A DNA stretch of 64,000 nucleotides. It comes from Acidobacteriota bacterium (GTDB lineage: Bacteria; Acidobacteriota; Thermoanaerobaculia; Multivoradales; Multivoraceae). How positions within the stretch are numbered: position 1 is the stretch's first letter; the number at the start of each line of letters is the position of its first letter. The position numbers and the translations under genes were made by a program. Below the pieces are notes generated by a model. That model was not told the origin of the DNA, made no database searches, and saw only the letters and a list, made by a program, of their open reading frames with translations. Below, in pieces: positions 23,979-33,024 of the stretch. Where the stretch lies: NCBI GenBank assembly GCA_029263415.1, contig JAJCXN010000046.1, positions 186,001 to 250,000 of the forward strand, given 5' to 3'.

Positions 23979-24827
23979 TCAGCCGACGTGCTCGGTCGCT
24001 GACTCCCGCATCCGTGACCACCCCTGGGCCAACTCGTGCCCAATCAACAAGAGATTGAACACCACAAACAACCACAACAAAGTCACCACCAACGACCCAG
24101 CCGCGCCATACGACGTCCCCCAAGGGACATGTGCGAGATAGAGCGAAAGCAGAGTCTTAGTTAAGACAAACACCACCGCTACCCCGAGCGCTGCTCCAAC
24201 TGCAACACGAGCCAGCGGCCTTCGTTTCGGGATGAATCGATAGAGCGCAAAGAAACTCAGCCAAGCGATCAACAGCGTCGTCACGCTGTCAGCGAGCCCT
24301 AAAGCAAACCCGCCGATCTCTAGACCCGCGTCAACGGCCCGGAGCGCACCACTCAGCACCGCCGTAGCCAAGCTCAAGAAAATCAATCCAGCGACCGCAG
24401 CAATCACCAAACCGACCGCCACCATCCGGTTGACCAGCACACCCAACACCACCGCGCGCTTGCTCGAGCGATCCACCAAGTTCGCCCCCTCAAGCGACCG
24501 TCGCAGCTGACGCATGAACGCCCCCGCGCCTACCAACAGCAACAACCCCTGCACCGTCCACACTGAACCCAACGAGAACCCGCTCTCCGCATCCAGCAAC
24601 GACACCAAGGCCCTCGCCGCTTCAGGGTTCACAAACGTCAGCAAGAACGCCTCAAGATCATCTCGCGCCCGCGCATCACCCAAAACATCCGCGGCAACCG
24701 CAAGGCTCACCGTCAACACCGGCCCAATCGCAAACAGTGAAAAGAACGTCAACGCCGCGGCCTGTGAAGTCCCACCCCGTTGATGCCAACGAGAGAAAGC
24801 TGCACGGATTTGGATAACAGTTTTCAT
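23979..24827 (-). CDS. YihY/BrkB-family inner-membrane protein
   Basis: 282 aa with about six membrane helices. The N-terminal FSRWHQRGGTSQAAALTFFSLFAIGPVLTVSLAVA is the typical YihY/BrkB opening, and the later FIPKRRPLARVAVGAALGVAVVFVLTKTLLSLYL and YGAAGSLVVTLLWLFVVFNLLLIGHEL match the rest of the family. It was once misnamed ribonuclease BN; the true function is unknown, and transport has been proposed. The start is ATG 24827. No operon partner is evident. Confidence 0.9.
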   Translation of the reverse strand: MKTVIQIRAAFSRWHQRGGTSQAAALTFFSLFAIGPVLTVSLAVAADVLGDARARDDLEAFLLTFVNPEAARALVSLLDAESGFSLGSVWTVQGLLLLVGAGAFMRQLRRSLEGANLVDRSSKRAVVLGVLVNRMVAVGLVIAAVAGLIFLSLATAVLSGALRAVDAGLEIGGFALGLADSVTTLLIAWLSFFALYRFIPKRRPLARVAVGAALGVAVVFVLTKTLLSLYLAHVPWGTSYGAAGSLVVTLLWLFVVFNLLLIGHELAQGWSRMRESATEHVG

Positions 24828-25196
24828 AGGCGAGTAATCTCGATCCAGTCTGGAGGAGCGTTGCTCAAACTCGCACTCGCCATCGCGCTAGATCCCTTCA
24901 AGTGCATCGACAGAACTATTGGTACGCCTTCGTCGAAGCACGGGATCTAGCTTCACACTCAGATCGTCACTTCGACAAGCGGCGCGCTCTGGATTGGTAC
25001 AGATCTCGGCCTTGAATCGGAGAACGCAAGGTTGGGTGCGCAAGCTCGTAAAGCAGCCCACCGTACAACACCGCGACCACTCATTTCGCTCTGGCCTTGC
25101 TCCTGAGATCAGGGTAGCGTCGCTCAAATCACTTGCGGGAAGGGACGCGTCAGATCCTCGAACGAGACCAGCACTGGACACACGACACGTCGTGCA

Positions 25197-25297
25197 TCGC
25201 TCGAAGAACCAAACAACCTCCCTCCGCTCTCTCCCCAAGATCAACAACGTCGCAGAGTTGGATCGAAACAAGCGCCGGCGGCCAAAGGCCGACGTCG
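25197..25297. repeat. 101-bp direct repeat, copy 1
   Basis: Begins tcgctcgaagaaccaaacaa and ends gccgacgtcg. It is identical to copy 2 (25378-25478) except for two adjacent bases (cgcaGAgttgg versus cgcaATgttgg). The offset between copies is 181 bases. Confidence 0.92.
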
Positions 25298-25377
25298 ACG
25301 GGCTAGAACCCGTGCCGAAACGCACGGAACCAAAGCCATCCCATCCCAACTCGCTCCAAGCACGACAAAGTCGAGCG

Positions 25378-25478
25378 TCGCTCGAAGAACCAAACAACCT
25401 CCCTCCGCTCTCTCCCCAAGATCAACAACGTCGCAATGTTGGATCGAAACAAGCGCCGGCGGCCAAAGGCCGACGTCG
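25378..25478. repeat. 101-bp direct repeat, copy 2
   Basis: Second copy, 49 bases from the 3' end of tRNA-Ala. The palindromic cggccaaaggccg near its end could form a small stem-loop on either strand and might act as the tRNA terminator. Confidence 0.92.
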
Positions 25479-25527
25479 CTTCTACCGCGACCGATCGGCG
25501 ATGCCTGCGACAAGCGCAGCACGGAGC

Positions 25528-25603
25528 TGGTGGAGCCGATCGGGATCGAACCGACGACCTCCTGAATGCCATTCAGGCGCTCTCCCAACTGAGCTACGGC
25601 CCC
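25528..25603 (-). tRNA. tRNA-Ala (anticodon GGC)
   Basis: 76 bases with encoded CCA. The acceptor stem GGGGCCG pairs with CGGCTCC and includes the G3:U70 pair that marks alanine tRNAs. D arm AGCTCAGTTGGGAGAGC, anticodon arm CCTGA-ATGGCAT-TCAGG with anticodon GGC, variable loop AGGTC, and T arm with GTTCGATCC are all in place. Track ORFs that read SGSNRRPPECHSGALPTEL or MGERLNGIQEVVGSIPIGS are translations of this tRNA. Confidence 0.97.
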
Positions 25604-25627
25604 ACAATCTCTGCAACAGAGCGCTGG

Positions 25628-25657
25628 AGTCTAGCTATGCCGAACAACGCAAGTCAA
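25628..25657 (-). promoter_or_regulatory. sigma-70-type promoter of tRNA-Ala
   Basis: On the minus strand a -35 TTGACT (25652-25657) and a -10 TAGACT (25628-25633) are separated by 18 bases. The -10 lies 24 bases from the mature tRNA 5' end. Confidence 0.6.
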
Positions 25658-25691
25658 CGGATGCGCAGCTCAGACTTAGCGAACGTTTCGC

Positions 25692-26387
25692 TCAGAAGTG
25701 GTAGGCGATGCCTACGTGCAGGAAACCAAGGAACGAGACCTGGTCAAGGTCAGCGTAGTGAAACGAGAGCTCCGCGAACAGCGAGACGCTCTCTAGGATC
25801 GAGAAATCCGCTGTCACACCAAGCGCAATGCCTAGAGTGGACTCCTCTTCCGTGCCCAGAGCCGCAATGCCCGCAAGGGCGGTGCTGCCGGTGTTGCCAG
25901 TGTTGGTGGTGTTGGTGGTGTTGGCCAACGGCAGTCCTTCTAGGCGATAGAGGCCGAGACCAATGTAGAAGCCTGAGGTGTAGTACGGCTCGCGAAACGT
26001 GTACTCGCCACCCACGTTGAGATAGCTGATTTCGGGGTCAGCGAAAGTGCCAATGGTCTCGCCTTCCAAATCCATCTTGGCAATGCGAGCGACGACTTTG
26101 GTCTGCGGCTGGGTGCGCCAAGCGAAGTGCGCCGAGAATCCGCTGTTGTCCAAGCCGGGATCTGGCCCGGTTGAATCGGCGTCAAAGGGTCCACCAACCA
26201 GACCGCTCAGGCCGATCGAGAAGTTCTTGTTCTCGTTTGCCGTCGCTGGGACGGTGAACAGCAGAGCCAGCAACAGCGCGCTGAGCACCGTGGGACCGAA
26301 AGATCGACTCGCTCTTGCCGTTGGGGTGCAATCCAACCGGGAACCAGTGAATTCAATGTTTTTGGGCGTCTTCTTCGGCAACGTCAT
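25692..26387 (-). CDS. small outer-membrane beta-barrel protein
   Basis: 231 aa. A signal peptide (PTVLSALLLALLFTVPATA, cleavage before NENKN) follows an unusually long polar lead of about 29 residues, so a later start is possible. The mature part has alternating strands (FSIGLSGLVGG, SAHFAWRTQ, YLNVGGEYTF, GFYIGLGLYRL, GIALGVTADFS, VSLFAELSFHYADL) and ends HVGIAYHF with a C-terminal Phe, the outer-membrane insertion signal. A short NTTNTTNTGNTGST stretch, encoded by a slippage-prone ggtgtt repeat, probably lies in an external loop. It looks like an 8-strand OmpA/OmpW-like barrel; cargo unknown. Confidence 0.75.
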   Translation of the reverse strand: MTLPKKTPKNIEFTGSRLDCTPTARASRSFGPTVLSALLLALLFTVPATANENKNFSIGLSGLVGGPFDADSTGPDPGLDNSGFSAHFAWRTQPQTKVVARIAKMDLEGETIGTFADPEISYLNVGGEYTFREPYYTSGFYIGLGLYRLEGLPLANTTNTTNTGNTGSTALAGIAALGTEEESTLGIALGVTADFSILESVSLFAELSFHYADLDQVSFLGFLHVGIAYHF

Positions 26388-26626
26388 CTCCCAGCAGGCA
26401 TTCGCGATGCCCGTTCTTCTAAGTCTCTAAGGCTTCTGTGGCTCTAAGGTTTTGGTGCCCTAAGTGCGGTTCGTGAGTATAGCGACCCACCTGACTCCAC
26501 GCCGTCTACGTGCAAGCGCCCAACTACGTCCAAGGACGGTTCACAACATCAACGAGCAGAACCCAGCTGTTCAGCGCGTCTATAGAGGAGGGAGAGACCA
26601 TTGCAACCCATGCCCGTATACCGAAC

Positions 26627-27397
26627 ATGCACACCAAGAGAATCCACCACCAAACGGAACCTCGCGAGGCACGCGGTGCCTCACTGCTCGCAAGAACCGT
26701 TCTGGACCTTGCCGTGCCGACCCGATGCTTGAGCTGTGCGACCTGGGCCGAGGTCGACCACCTCGGCCTTTGCCGAGTTTGCCGTAGCGGCCTGGAGAGA
26801 CTATCCGGCGCTCGCTGCGTTCAGTGTCTCAGCACCCGACTCGGATCCGGCTCACACCACTGCCTCAGGTGCATCGTGGACCCGCCGAGTTATCAACGCC
26901 TCTTCGCGCTGTATGACTACCGACCGCCGTTCGATGGAGTGATTCAGGCGCTCAAGTTCCGTCGCTTGGCCTACCTCGCCGAGACGCTAGGCCGCCTCGC
27001 TTGGGACAAGTACGCAGAGGAACTCTGTCGAGTCGACATCCTGGTCCCCATACCTCTGCCTTGGCTTCGCCGTCTCAAACGCGGCTTCAACCAAGCAGAA
27101 GCGATGGCGAGCACGGTCGGCAAACTGTTGCAGCGCCCGATAGTTCAACCGCTTACCCGCCGCGGCCTCCAAGAGCAGTCATCGCTCGACAGCGGGATCG
27201 ACCGTCGACGCAATGCCCGCAAAACAATGCATCTGAAGCCAACAGCTAGCGCCTCGGTGCGGAGGGTACGCAAGAAACACGTCCTCATTGTCGACGATCT
27301 GGTCACCTCGGGCGCAACTGCAAACCGCGCCACTGAGCTCCTCTTGCACGCGGGTGCGGCCCGGGTTTGGGTACTAGCAGCCGGCCACCGGCAGTAG
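26627..27397 (+). CDS. comF: ComF-family phosphoribosyltransferase-like protein
   Basis: About 256 aa from the ATG at 26627; the track start at 26510 is less likely. N-terminal zinc-ribbon cysteines occur in four pairs (CLSC, CRVC, CVQC, CLRC), then LFALYDYRPPFDGVIQALKFRR, typical of ComF, and the type I PRTase site HVLIVDDLVTSGATA. ComF helps process DNA taken up during natural competence, though its exact activity is unclear. With PilT and PilC elsewhere in the window it hints at transformation ability. Confidence 0.88.
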   Translation: MHTKRIHHQTEPREARGASLLARTVLDLAVPTRCLSCATWAEVDHLGLCRVCRSGLERLSGARCVQCLSTRLGSGSHHCLRCIVDPPSYQRLFALYDYRPPFDGVIQALKFRRLAYLAETLGRLAWDKYAEELCRVDILVPIPLPWLRRLKRGFNQAEAMASTVGKLLQRPIVQPLTRRGLQEQSSLDSGIDRRRNARKTMHLKPTASASVRRVRKKHVLIVDDLVTSGATANRATELLLHAGAARVWVLAAGHRQ

Positions 27398-27534
27398 CCT
27401 TTTGGCGCCTGCAACTCCGCCCCGCTCTAAGGGTTTGAACCGCACCAGAGGCGCATCCGGAATACCGCACGACGAATAGGCGGTTCTCTTTCCGACGACC
27501 CTACGTGCTACTCCTCGTTGGAGCGCTGGCAGCC

Positions 27535-27563
27535 ATGTCAGCTCCAGCACCTGCAGCTATACT
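27535..27563 (+). promoter_or_regulatory. possible promoter of the outer-membrane protein gene
   Basis: A -10-like TATACT (27558-27563) with a weak -35 ATGTCA 17 bases upstream, about 35 bases before the TTG start. Confidence 0.3.
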
Positions 27564-27596
27564 AATGAGTCAGGTTCCTGCCAGGGAGACCACCAG

Positions 27597-29654
27597 TTGC
27601 AACCTCAGCCAGGCCTTGCTCACCCCAAGATGTCGCAATCGCACCCCACCCCGAGAGCCCTCGCGACCACGTCGCGGTTTCGGCACCCTATGCCGGATCT
27701 GCCAGGTCTTGCCCAAGGCGCTCGCGCGATTGCCATGCTCCTCCTTGCATCGCTCACCGCAGCGGCATCCTCGGCGGCACCGGTCAACAAATCGGCCAAC
27801 AGGGGCCTAAGCCCGGCAACCGATCGAGCAGCTCGGCCTGCGCAAGCGATTGCTGGCCTGGTGGGTACAGTCAGCGCCGGATACCGCGGGCACGGTTCGG
27901 TGCCTCTGCCCGACGCTGGGGTCTACGCATACCAAGTCACCGACCTCACCATCCACAAGGCGCAAACCGACCTCGGTGGTGGATTCTCCTTTGCCGCGCT
28001 GCCCGCCGGGGTCTACAAGCTCATCGTGCACAAGACTGGCTTCCTGCCCGCAGTGGTCTTGGTCACCCGCACAACGGCGAGCGCTTTTCAAGAACTCCAG
28101 TTCGAGCTGTTCCCCGACACCTCAAAACTTCGGCTGGACGAAAACGACACAGCAAGTGACTTTTGGCAAATCCGCAAGCGGATTCCCGCCGATGTTCTAA
28201 GAGAAATCAGAATCGCGCATGCGGCACCCATGCGCGATCAGGAGATGCCGCGTCTGCTCACGCCCAACACGGGAACCTTCGTCGCCAACATGCACGCGCT
28301 CAGCGGCTCCGGTGACTTCGCGCGCACACCCAACGCCAATGTGATCGGTGGCCACGTGAGTATCTCAGGCCAGGTTGGCGACCTTGACGTCGACCTTGTC
28401 GGCAACTTTCGCACGCTCAAGACGCAGCACGCTGACACCGTCGGCCGAGCCCAATCGATGGCCTTCAACCTGCATCATGAGAGCTCGGGCGACTTCAAAG
28501 TATCCACCCGGACAGGCTCCTTGCAGGATGGCATCAACCCCATCGACCTGGAGCGCTACGGCGTTGGTTGGGAAGGATCCGTGGGCGCCGGTCGCACCGC
28601 CATCTCCGCCAACTACACTTCTGAAACCAACTACTACCGAGACGCGAGGGCCGACCTATTCGCGGTGCCAGACTCGTCGAGGACCTTCGATATCGAGGGC
28701 ACCTACAACCAGCGCATATCGCGACGAACCAACGTTGAGACCGGCGTCAGGTACCGCGAGCGCGGACCACTCTCCTTGAGCCAGCAGCGGGCGACAGCCG
28801 TGGCTCCCAGCCGCCCGATCACTGAGCGCGTCGACCTATTCGGATTGGGAGCGCTCGACGTCAAGCGGTCCTTGTCCTTGCAATACGGGCTGTTCACGAC
28901 GTTGTGGGAAGGCGCAGTCGCCTTCACTCCTCACGCCGGCATAGTCCTCAACTTGCCCAACCAATGGACCGCAGAGGGTTCGGTTCGACAGCGGCTGCAC
29001 GAAAACGCCGATGACTGGACCGCCGATTTCTTGCCTGCGCACCACCGTCAGCAGTTCGAATGCACAGCGGCCGAGGAAGGTTGCTACCGTCTCAAGTTGA
29101 CCCGCGAACTGGGCGACGGCGACGCGGTGGAGTTCGGTGCGCTGTACCGCCACTTCGCCGACACCATCCGCCTCTATTTCAGTGACGACCTCTTTAACGA
29201 GCTCGACAGCGTCTTCTTGGTCGACGGCGACCGCCTGCCGGAAGTGCACTTCGCCGTCTCACACCGGCTGACACCTCAGATCATGACGCGGTTTGCCTCC
29301 AACATTGCTCGAGGCGGCGGCGGCGCGGTCGGCACCGAACTCGAGAACGAAGTCAGCTATATGGTGACCTCCTTCGAAGGGCAGTTCGAGGCCACCGAAA
29401 CCGGCGTGGTGCTGTCATTCCACTCTGTTGAGCAACACCTCAAGAACCGCGATGGCATCGCGGCACAGGACCCCATCGCAAAGGACCGCGTGCAATTGCA
29501 GATCACTCAGGGGCTCTCGCGATTGATGGGCTTTTCCCAGAACCTCAACCTGATCCTCGACATGCAGGTCAGCCGGGGGGAAGAGCAGCGCCTAGCGCAG
29601 GCAAACGACGAACTCTCGCGCAGGATCCTAGGCGGCATCGCACTCCGGTTTTAG
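27597..29654 (+). CDS. outer-membrane beta-barrel protein with carboxypeptidase-regulatory-like N-terminal domain
   Basis: 685 aa from TTG 27597, which has AGGGAG about 8 bases upstream; a later start (MPDLPG) is possible. A signal peptide (AIAMLLLASLTAAASSAAP) precedes a CarboxypepD_reg/SusC-like fold (GLVGTVSAGYRGHGSVPLPDAGVYAYQ...GGGFSFAALPAGVYKLIVHKTGF). Residues about 200-685 are strand-rich with TonB-receptor-like repeats and end RRILGGIALRF with terminal Phe. No clear TonB plug is seen, so it is either a reduced TonB-dependent-type receptor or a large passive barrel. It is a single gene, with no transporter partner nearby. Confidence 0.75.
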   Translation: MQPQPGLAHPKMSQSHPTPRALATTSRFRHPMPDLPGLAQGARAIAMLLLASLTAAASSAAPVNKSANRGLSPATDRAARPAQAIAGLVGTVSAGYRGHGSVPLPDAGVYAYQVTDLTIHKAQTDLGGGFSFAALPAGVYKLIVHKTGFLPAVVLVTRTTASAFQELQFELFPDTSKLRLDENDTASDFWQIRKRIPADVLREIRIAHAAPMRDQEMPRLLTPNTGTFVANMHALSGSGDFARTPNANVIGGHVSISGQVGDLDVDLVGNFRTLKTQHADTVGRAQSMAFNLHHESSGDFKVSTRTGSLQDGINPIDLERYGVGWEGSVGAGRTAISANYTSETNYYRDARADLFAVPDSSRTFDIEGTYNQRISRRTNVETGVRYRERGPLSLSQQRATAVAPSRPITERVDLFGLGALDVKRSLSLQYGLFTTLWEGAVAFTPHAGIVLNLPNQWTAEGSVRQRLHENADDWTADFLPAHHRQQFECTAAEEGCYRLKLTRELGDGDAVEFGALYRHFADTIRLYFSDDLFNELDSVFLVDGDRLPEVHFAVSHRLTPQIMTRFASNIARGGGGAVGTELENEVSYMVTSFEGQFEATETGVVLSFHSVEQHLKNRDGIAAQDPIAKDRVQLQITQGLSRLMGFSQNLNLILDMQVSRGEEQRLAQANDELSRRILGGIALRF

Positions 29655-29973
29655 GTGTCAGATACAGAGACCGTCCTGGTCGATTCTTCAGTTGACCAAA
29701 GGCGTTGCATGGCCGCACTGCCTGAGCAGAGCCCGACGTCCCGGAAGCCCCCGGTGGCGACATGCTGACCACATCCAAGCAATCGGAGCCAAATCAAAAA
29801 ACTGAACGGCCACCCCCAAATTGTTTTCTTCACAGGGCCTTGAGCCGACCTTGCTGGTCTCTTGGTGGCATGATGAGGAGTGGCACAGTTCGTGCTTTCA
29901 ACAGTTTGAACCTTGAGACATCCGGTCTCTTTGGCACCAATCCTACGCTTCGTCGAGCAAACCACCCTCTCCT
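29655..29973. other. 319-base gap before the sensor kinase gene
   Basis: No gene. It contains the sigma-54-like promoter listed separately and a short inverted pair gagac/gtctc about 45 bases before the kinase start. Confidence 0.6.
29881..29896 (+). promoter_or_regulatory. sigma-54-type -24/-12 promoter
   Basis: TGGCAC-N5-GTGCT fits the consensus TGGCAC-N5-TTGCW except for one base, with the invariant GG and GC exactly 10 bases apart. It is about 78 bases upstream of the kinase start and faces the kinase/NtrC-type regulator pair. Confidence 0.6.
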
Positions 29974-32970
29974 GTGAACACCTCCAACGGGCCAACACCA
30001 GCGGTCGGTGAACCGACTCACCTAGAGTCGACCTCTGGCGGTAGTCCGCCAGATGGAGGAGGCCTCGAACCGCGAGCCCTGCAGCCCAAGTCTGCTGGGT
30101 CGCGAGTCAGCACGTTGGCCCTGCTTGCCATGCTAGCGATCGCAGTTCTGCTCTCTGTGCTCTCGTTCAACCGAAAGGTCAACGGGTTCCAGTCCTCCGG
30201 GGTCGAGCTGAGTTCGACAACCGCAGGTTGGTTAGTGGAGCGCGCCACCAACGCCAGTGAGCTGCAAGCAGGCGACATCCTGATCCTCGTCGAGGGGCAG
30301 TTCCCGACCACGCGCAAGGAAGTCGAACAACTTCTGACCAGCGCACACACCAGCCAGGTCGCGTTCACTCGCAACGGCGAACTGCAAGAAGGAGCTCATC
30401 GAAGACCACCGCTGCGGATTGACTTCGCCTACCTGGTGTTGGCCTTGATCGGCGTCACCTACCTGTTCATTGGCTTGTATACCCTGCTGCGAGGGTTGAG
30501 CGGCCAGGTCGCGCTCTTCGTCGTCTGGTGCACGTGTTCGGCCCTGCTCTACTTGATCAGTCCGAGCCTGCCGCCGCCGGACCAGCTGGGCATGCTGTTC
30601 TACTTCCTAGACTTGTTCTGTCGGGCGCTGCTATCACCGCTGACCTTGCACTTCTTCCTGATATTTCCGCGACCGCTGCGGCTTGCAGGCAAGCCTGGGC
30701 ATATCTCAAAGCGAGTGCTCGCCCTCCTCTACGCTCCGGCAGCCGTTCTTCTTGCGGTGCAACTCGACATGGCGTTGGGGGTCAAGCGGCTGGTACCGCG
30801 GCCAACAGATGCCCTCGTTTTTCTTTTGGATCGGTCCGGCCTCCTGATGATGGCGGGCTTCTCCTTGATGGCGCTGGTCGCCCTCATTGCTCAAAGTCGC
30901 CACAGCGCTGGCTGGGAGGAGCGGCGCCAGATCCTGTGGATTGCAGCCGGTATGGCCGCGGGCTACATCCCGTTTCTCGCTCTTTACATCGCACCGGTGT
31001 CGCTCGGCCTGCCCACGCCCGAACTGCTGCAGGTGGTCGCAGTCTTGCCGCTAGGGCTGGTGCCGCTTGGCTTCGCCTGGGCGCTGCTGCGCTACCGACT
31101 GTGGGATGTCGCGATCATCCTGCGCAACGCCACCACTTACGCAATGACCCTGATGCTCGGCGGGCTCGGCTTTTCGCTCTTGAATCTCCTGATTCGCAAT
31201 CAGATCCCGTCCAACCTGGAGTGGACCCGCAACCTCTCGACCATCGCAGGCGGACTCCTGGTCGCCGGACTCTTGGTGCCGACCAAGCAGAGCATCGGCG
31301 CGACCCTCGAACGCTTTCAATACCGCGGAGGACTCGCTCGGCGCCGGTCGCTGGCGGACCTCGGCGAAGAACTCCTGCACGAACGCGACCTCGAACCGCT
31401 GTGCGCCAATCTCACTCGTCAACTCGAAGAAACCATGAACTTGGAACGCTGCAACCTGTTCCTGCTCATTGGCGATGAGTTTCATCCGGTGACGCCCGAG
31501 TCGTTGACCGACACCTTCTTCTTGCCACAGGAGGCGATCGGCGAGCGCTTCTGGGAACTCGACTGGATCCGCATCGAACAGCAGAGCCTGCCAACCCTCG
31601 ATCCAGATATTGAAGACGAGCTGTTCGGCTACGGCTACCGAACCGCGTTTCCACTGCGTGTTCGAGATCGACCGGTCGGCGTGCTCGCTACCGGCTACAA
31701 GTCTGGCCACAGCCCGCTCAACAGTGCGGACTCTCACTTGATTCGGCAGATCCTCAACCAAGCAGCGTTGGCGATCGAGAACGCACAGCTGCTCGAACAG
31801 ATGCAGCAGCGACTACAGCAGGTGTCTGAACTGCAACAGTTCAACGAGGAGATTATCGAGTCGTCGCCTGCTGGCATCGCCGTCCTCGACGATCGGGATC
31901 GCATCATGCACTCAAATCTCGCCTTCTCCGATCTGGTCAAGCGCGGTCGCGAGGCGATGCGTCACCTACCGATCGGCGAGGTGCTACCGATCCAGTTGCC
32001 TGAGCCTGAAAGCGGCATCCTTGAGACGACCCTCTCGAGGGCCAGCGATAGTGATGCGCTCCTTGAAAGCGGAAGTCACAGCACTTCGACCACTGATGAC
32101 CTTCACGACAGCAAGAAGGTTCGCCACGTCCAAGTCAGCCTCGCCAGTCTGCACCGCGCTACCGACAACGGCACCCGCGTGTTGGTGGTCAACGATGTGA
32201 CAGAGCTGACCAAGATGGAGCGTGCTCTTCAAGAGAAGGAGCGACTAGCGGCACTCGGTGTCATGGCGGCTGGAGTTGCGCACGAGGTCAACACACCGCT
32301 TACCGGCATTTCGAGCTACGCTCAGATGCTGCTCCAAGATACACCCGAGACCGACCCACGCTTCGAGATTCTCAAGAAGATGGAGCGTCAGACCTTCCGA
32401 GCATCGCGCATTGTCGGAAATCTGTTGGAGCTATCGCGTGCGTCCGGTCCGCAACTCGAATTGGTCCGCCTACGACCGCTGTTCGAGGAAAGCATTGACT
32501 TGCTGCGCCCTCGCTTGGCCGCAGCCCATGTGGCTGTCAAGTTCATAGGCGAATGGCCCGAGGATCTTGCCATTTCGGGCGACGAAGGCGAGCTGCTGCA
32601 GGTCGTCAACAACCTGTTGCTCAACGCGGCTGAAGCGACCGTCGAGCGGCCGGCAGCGAAGCGAGAAGAACTCGCGACAATCGAAGTCGAAGCAACGGAT
32701 CGTGGAGATCAAGTAGAAGTGACGGTCCTTGATCGCGGACCCGGCATTAGGGCCCACGACCTGCCCAAGATCTTTCGCCCCTTCTTCTCCACCAAACTCG
32801 ACCGCGGTGGCACCGGGCTCGGCCTTTCCATCTCCTACGAAATCATCCGCCGCCACGGTGGTGAGCTACGAGCGGAGAATCGTTCCAGCGGCGGTTGCCG
32901 TTTGTCGATCATTCTGCCCAAATGTGGCCCGTTCTCAGGCGACGCAAATTCCAGCCCGCAAGCCAACTGA
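29974..32970 (+). CDS. PDZ-membrane-GAF-PAS sensor histidine kinase
   Basis: 998 aa from GTG 29974. A membrane helix near residues 48-65 is followed by a PDZ-like domain (VELSSTTAGWLVERATNASELQAGDILILVEGQ), presumably periplasmic, then about seven more helices to residue ~420. Cytoplasmic parts: a GAF domain (ERDLEPLCANLTRQLEETMNL to about 610), a coiled coil (LLEQMQQRLQQVSELQQF), PAS (ESSPAGIAVLDDRDRIM), HisKA with His770 in AHEVNTPLTGISSYAQML, and HATPase (NNLLLNAAEAT, DRGPGI, GGTGLGLSIS). Its cognate regulator begins 54 bases downstream. Ligand unknown. Confidence 0.9.
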   Translation: MNTSNGPTPAVGEPTHLESTSGGSPPDGGGLEPRALQPKSAGSRVSTLALLAMLAIAVLLSVLSFNRKVNGFQSSGVELSSTTAGWLVERATNASELQAGDILILVEGQFPTTRKEVEQLLTSAHTSQVAFTRNGELQEGAHRRPPLRIDFAYLVLALIGVTYLFIGLYTLLRGLSGQVALFVVWCTCSALLYLISPSLPPPDQLGMLFYFLDLFCRALLSPLTLHFFLIFPRPLRLAGKPGHISKRVLALLYAPAAVLLAVQLDMALGVKRLVPRPTDALVFLLDRSGLLMMAGFSLMALVALIAQSRHSAGWEERRQILWIAAGMAAGYIPFLALYIAPVSLGLPTPELLQVVAVLPLGLVPLGFAWALLRYRLWDVAIILRNATTYAMTLMLGGLGFSLLNLLIRNQIPSNLEWTRNLSTIAGGLLVAGLLVPTKQSIGATLERFQYRGGLARRRSLADLGEELLHERDLEPLCANLTRQLEETMNLERCNLFLLIGDEFHPVTPESLTDTFFLPQEAIGERFWELDWIRIEQQSLPTLDPDIEDELFGYGYRTAFPLRVRDRPVGVLATGYKSGHSPLNSADSHLIRQILNQAALAIENAQLLEQMQQRLQQVSELQQFNEEIIESSPAGIAVLDDRDRIMHSNLAFSDLVKRGREAMRHLPIGEVLPIQLPEPESGILETTLSRASDSDALLESGSHSTSTTDDLHDSKKVRHVQVSLASLHRATDNGTRVLVVNDVTELTKMERALQEKERLAALGVMAAGVAHEVNTPLTGISSYAQMLLQDTPETDPRFEILKKMERQTFRASRIVGNLLELSRASGPQLELVRLRPLFEESIDLLRPRLAAAHVAVKFIGEWPEDLAISGDEGELLQVVNNLLLNAAEATVERPAAKREELATIEVEATDRGDQVEVTVLDRGPGIRAHDLPKIFRPFFSTKLDRGGTGLGLSISYEIIRRHGGELRAENRSSGGCRLSIILPKCGPFSGDANSSPQAN

Positions 32971-33024
32971 ACAGCGCGCTCGCATGCATCTACTCTCCCA
33001 CTCGATCCGCAATAGGAAATCCCG

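Larger units (their letters stand above)
24828..25527. other. 700-base gene-free region with 101-bp direct repeats
   Basis: Between the YihY gene and tRNA-Ala. Track ORFs here on both strands are Arg/Ser-rich, and several run through the tRNA and the repeats, so I do not accept them. The only structure I see is the pair of 101-bp direct repeats listed separately, each with a small ggcggccaaaggccg hairpin. Confidence 0.6.

Noticed and set aside
25241-25588. Minus-strand ORF beginning MGERLNGIQEVVGSIPIGS
   Set aside because: This is a known kind of false translation of a tRNA gene; it overlaps tRNA-Ala and the repeats.
24888-25704. Long ORFs on both strands (169 and 261 codons)
   Set aside because: They cross the direct repeats and the plus-strand one reads through the tRNA; the products are Arg/Ser-rich without a family pattern.
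29932-29950. Second sigma-54-like site (TGGCACCAATCC)
   Set aside because: The base pair at the -12 position is not GC at the required distance.
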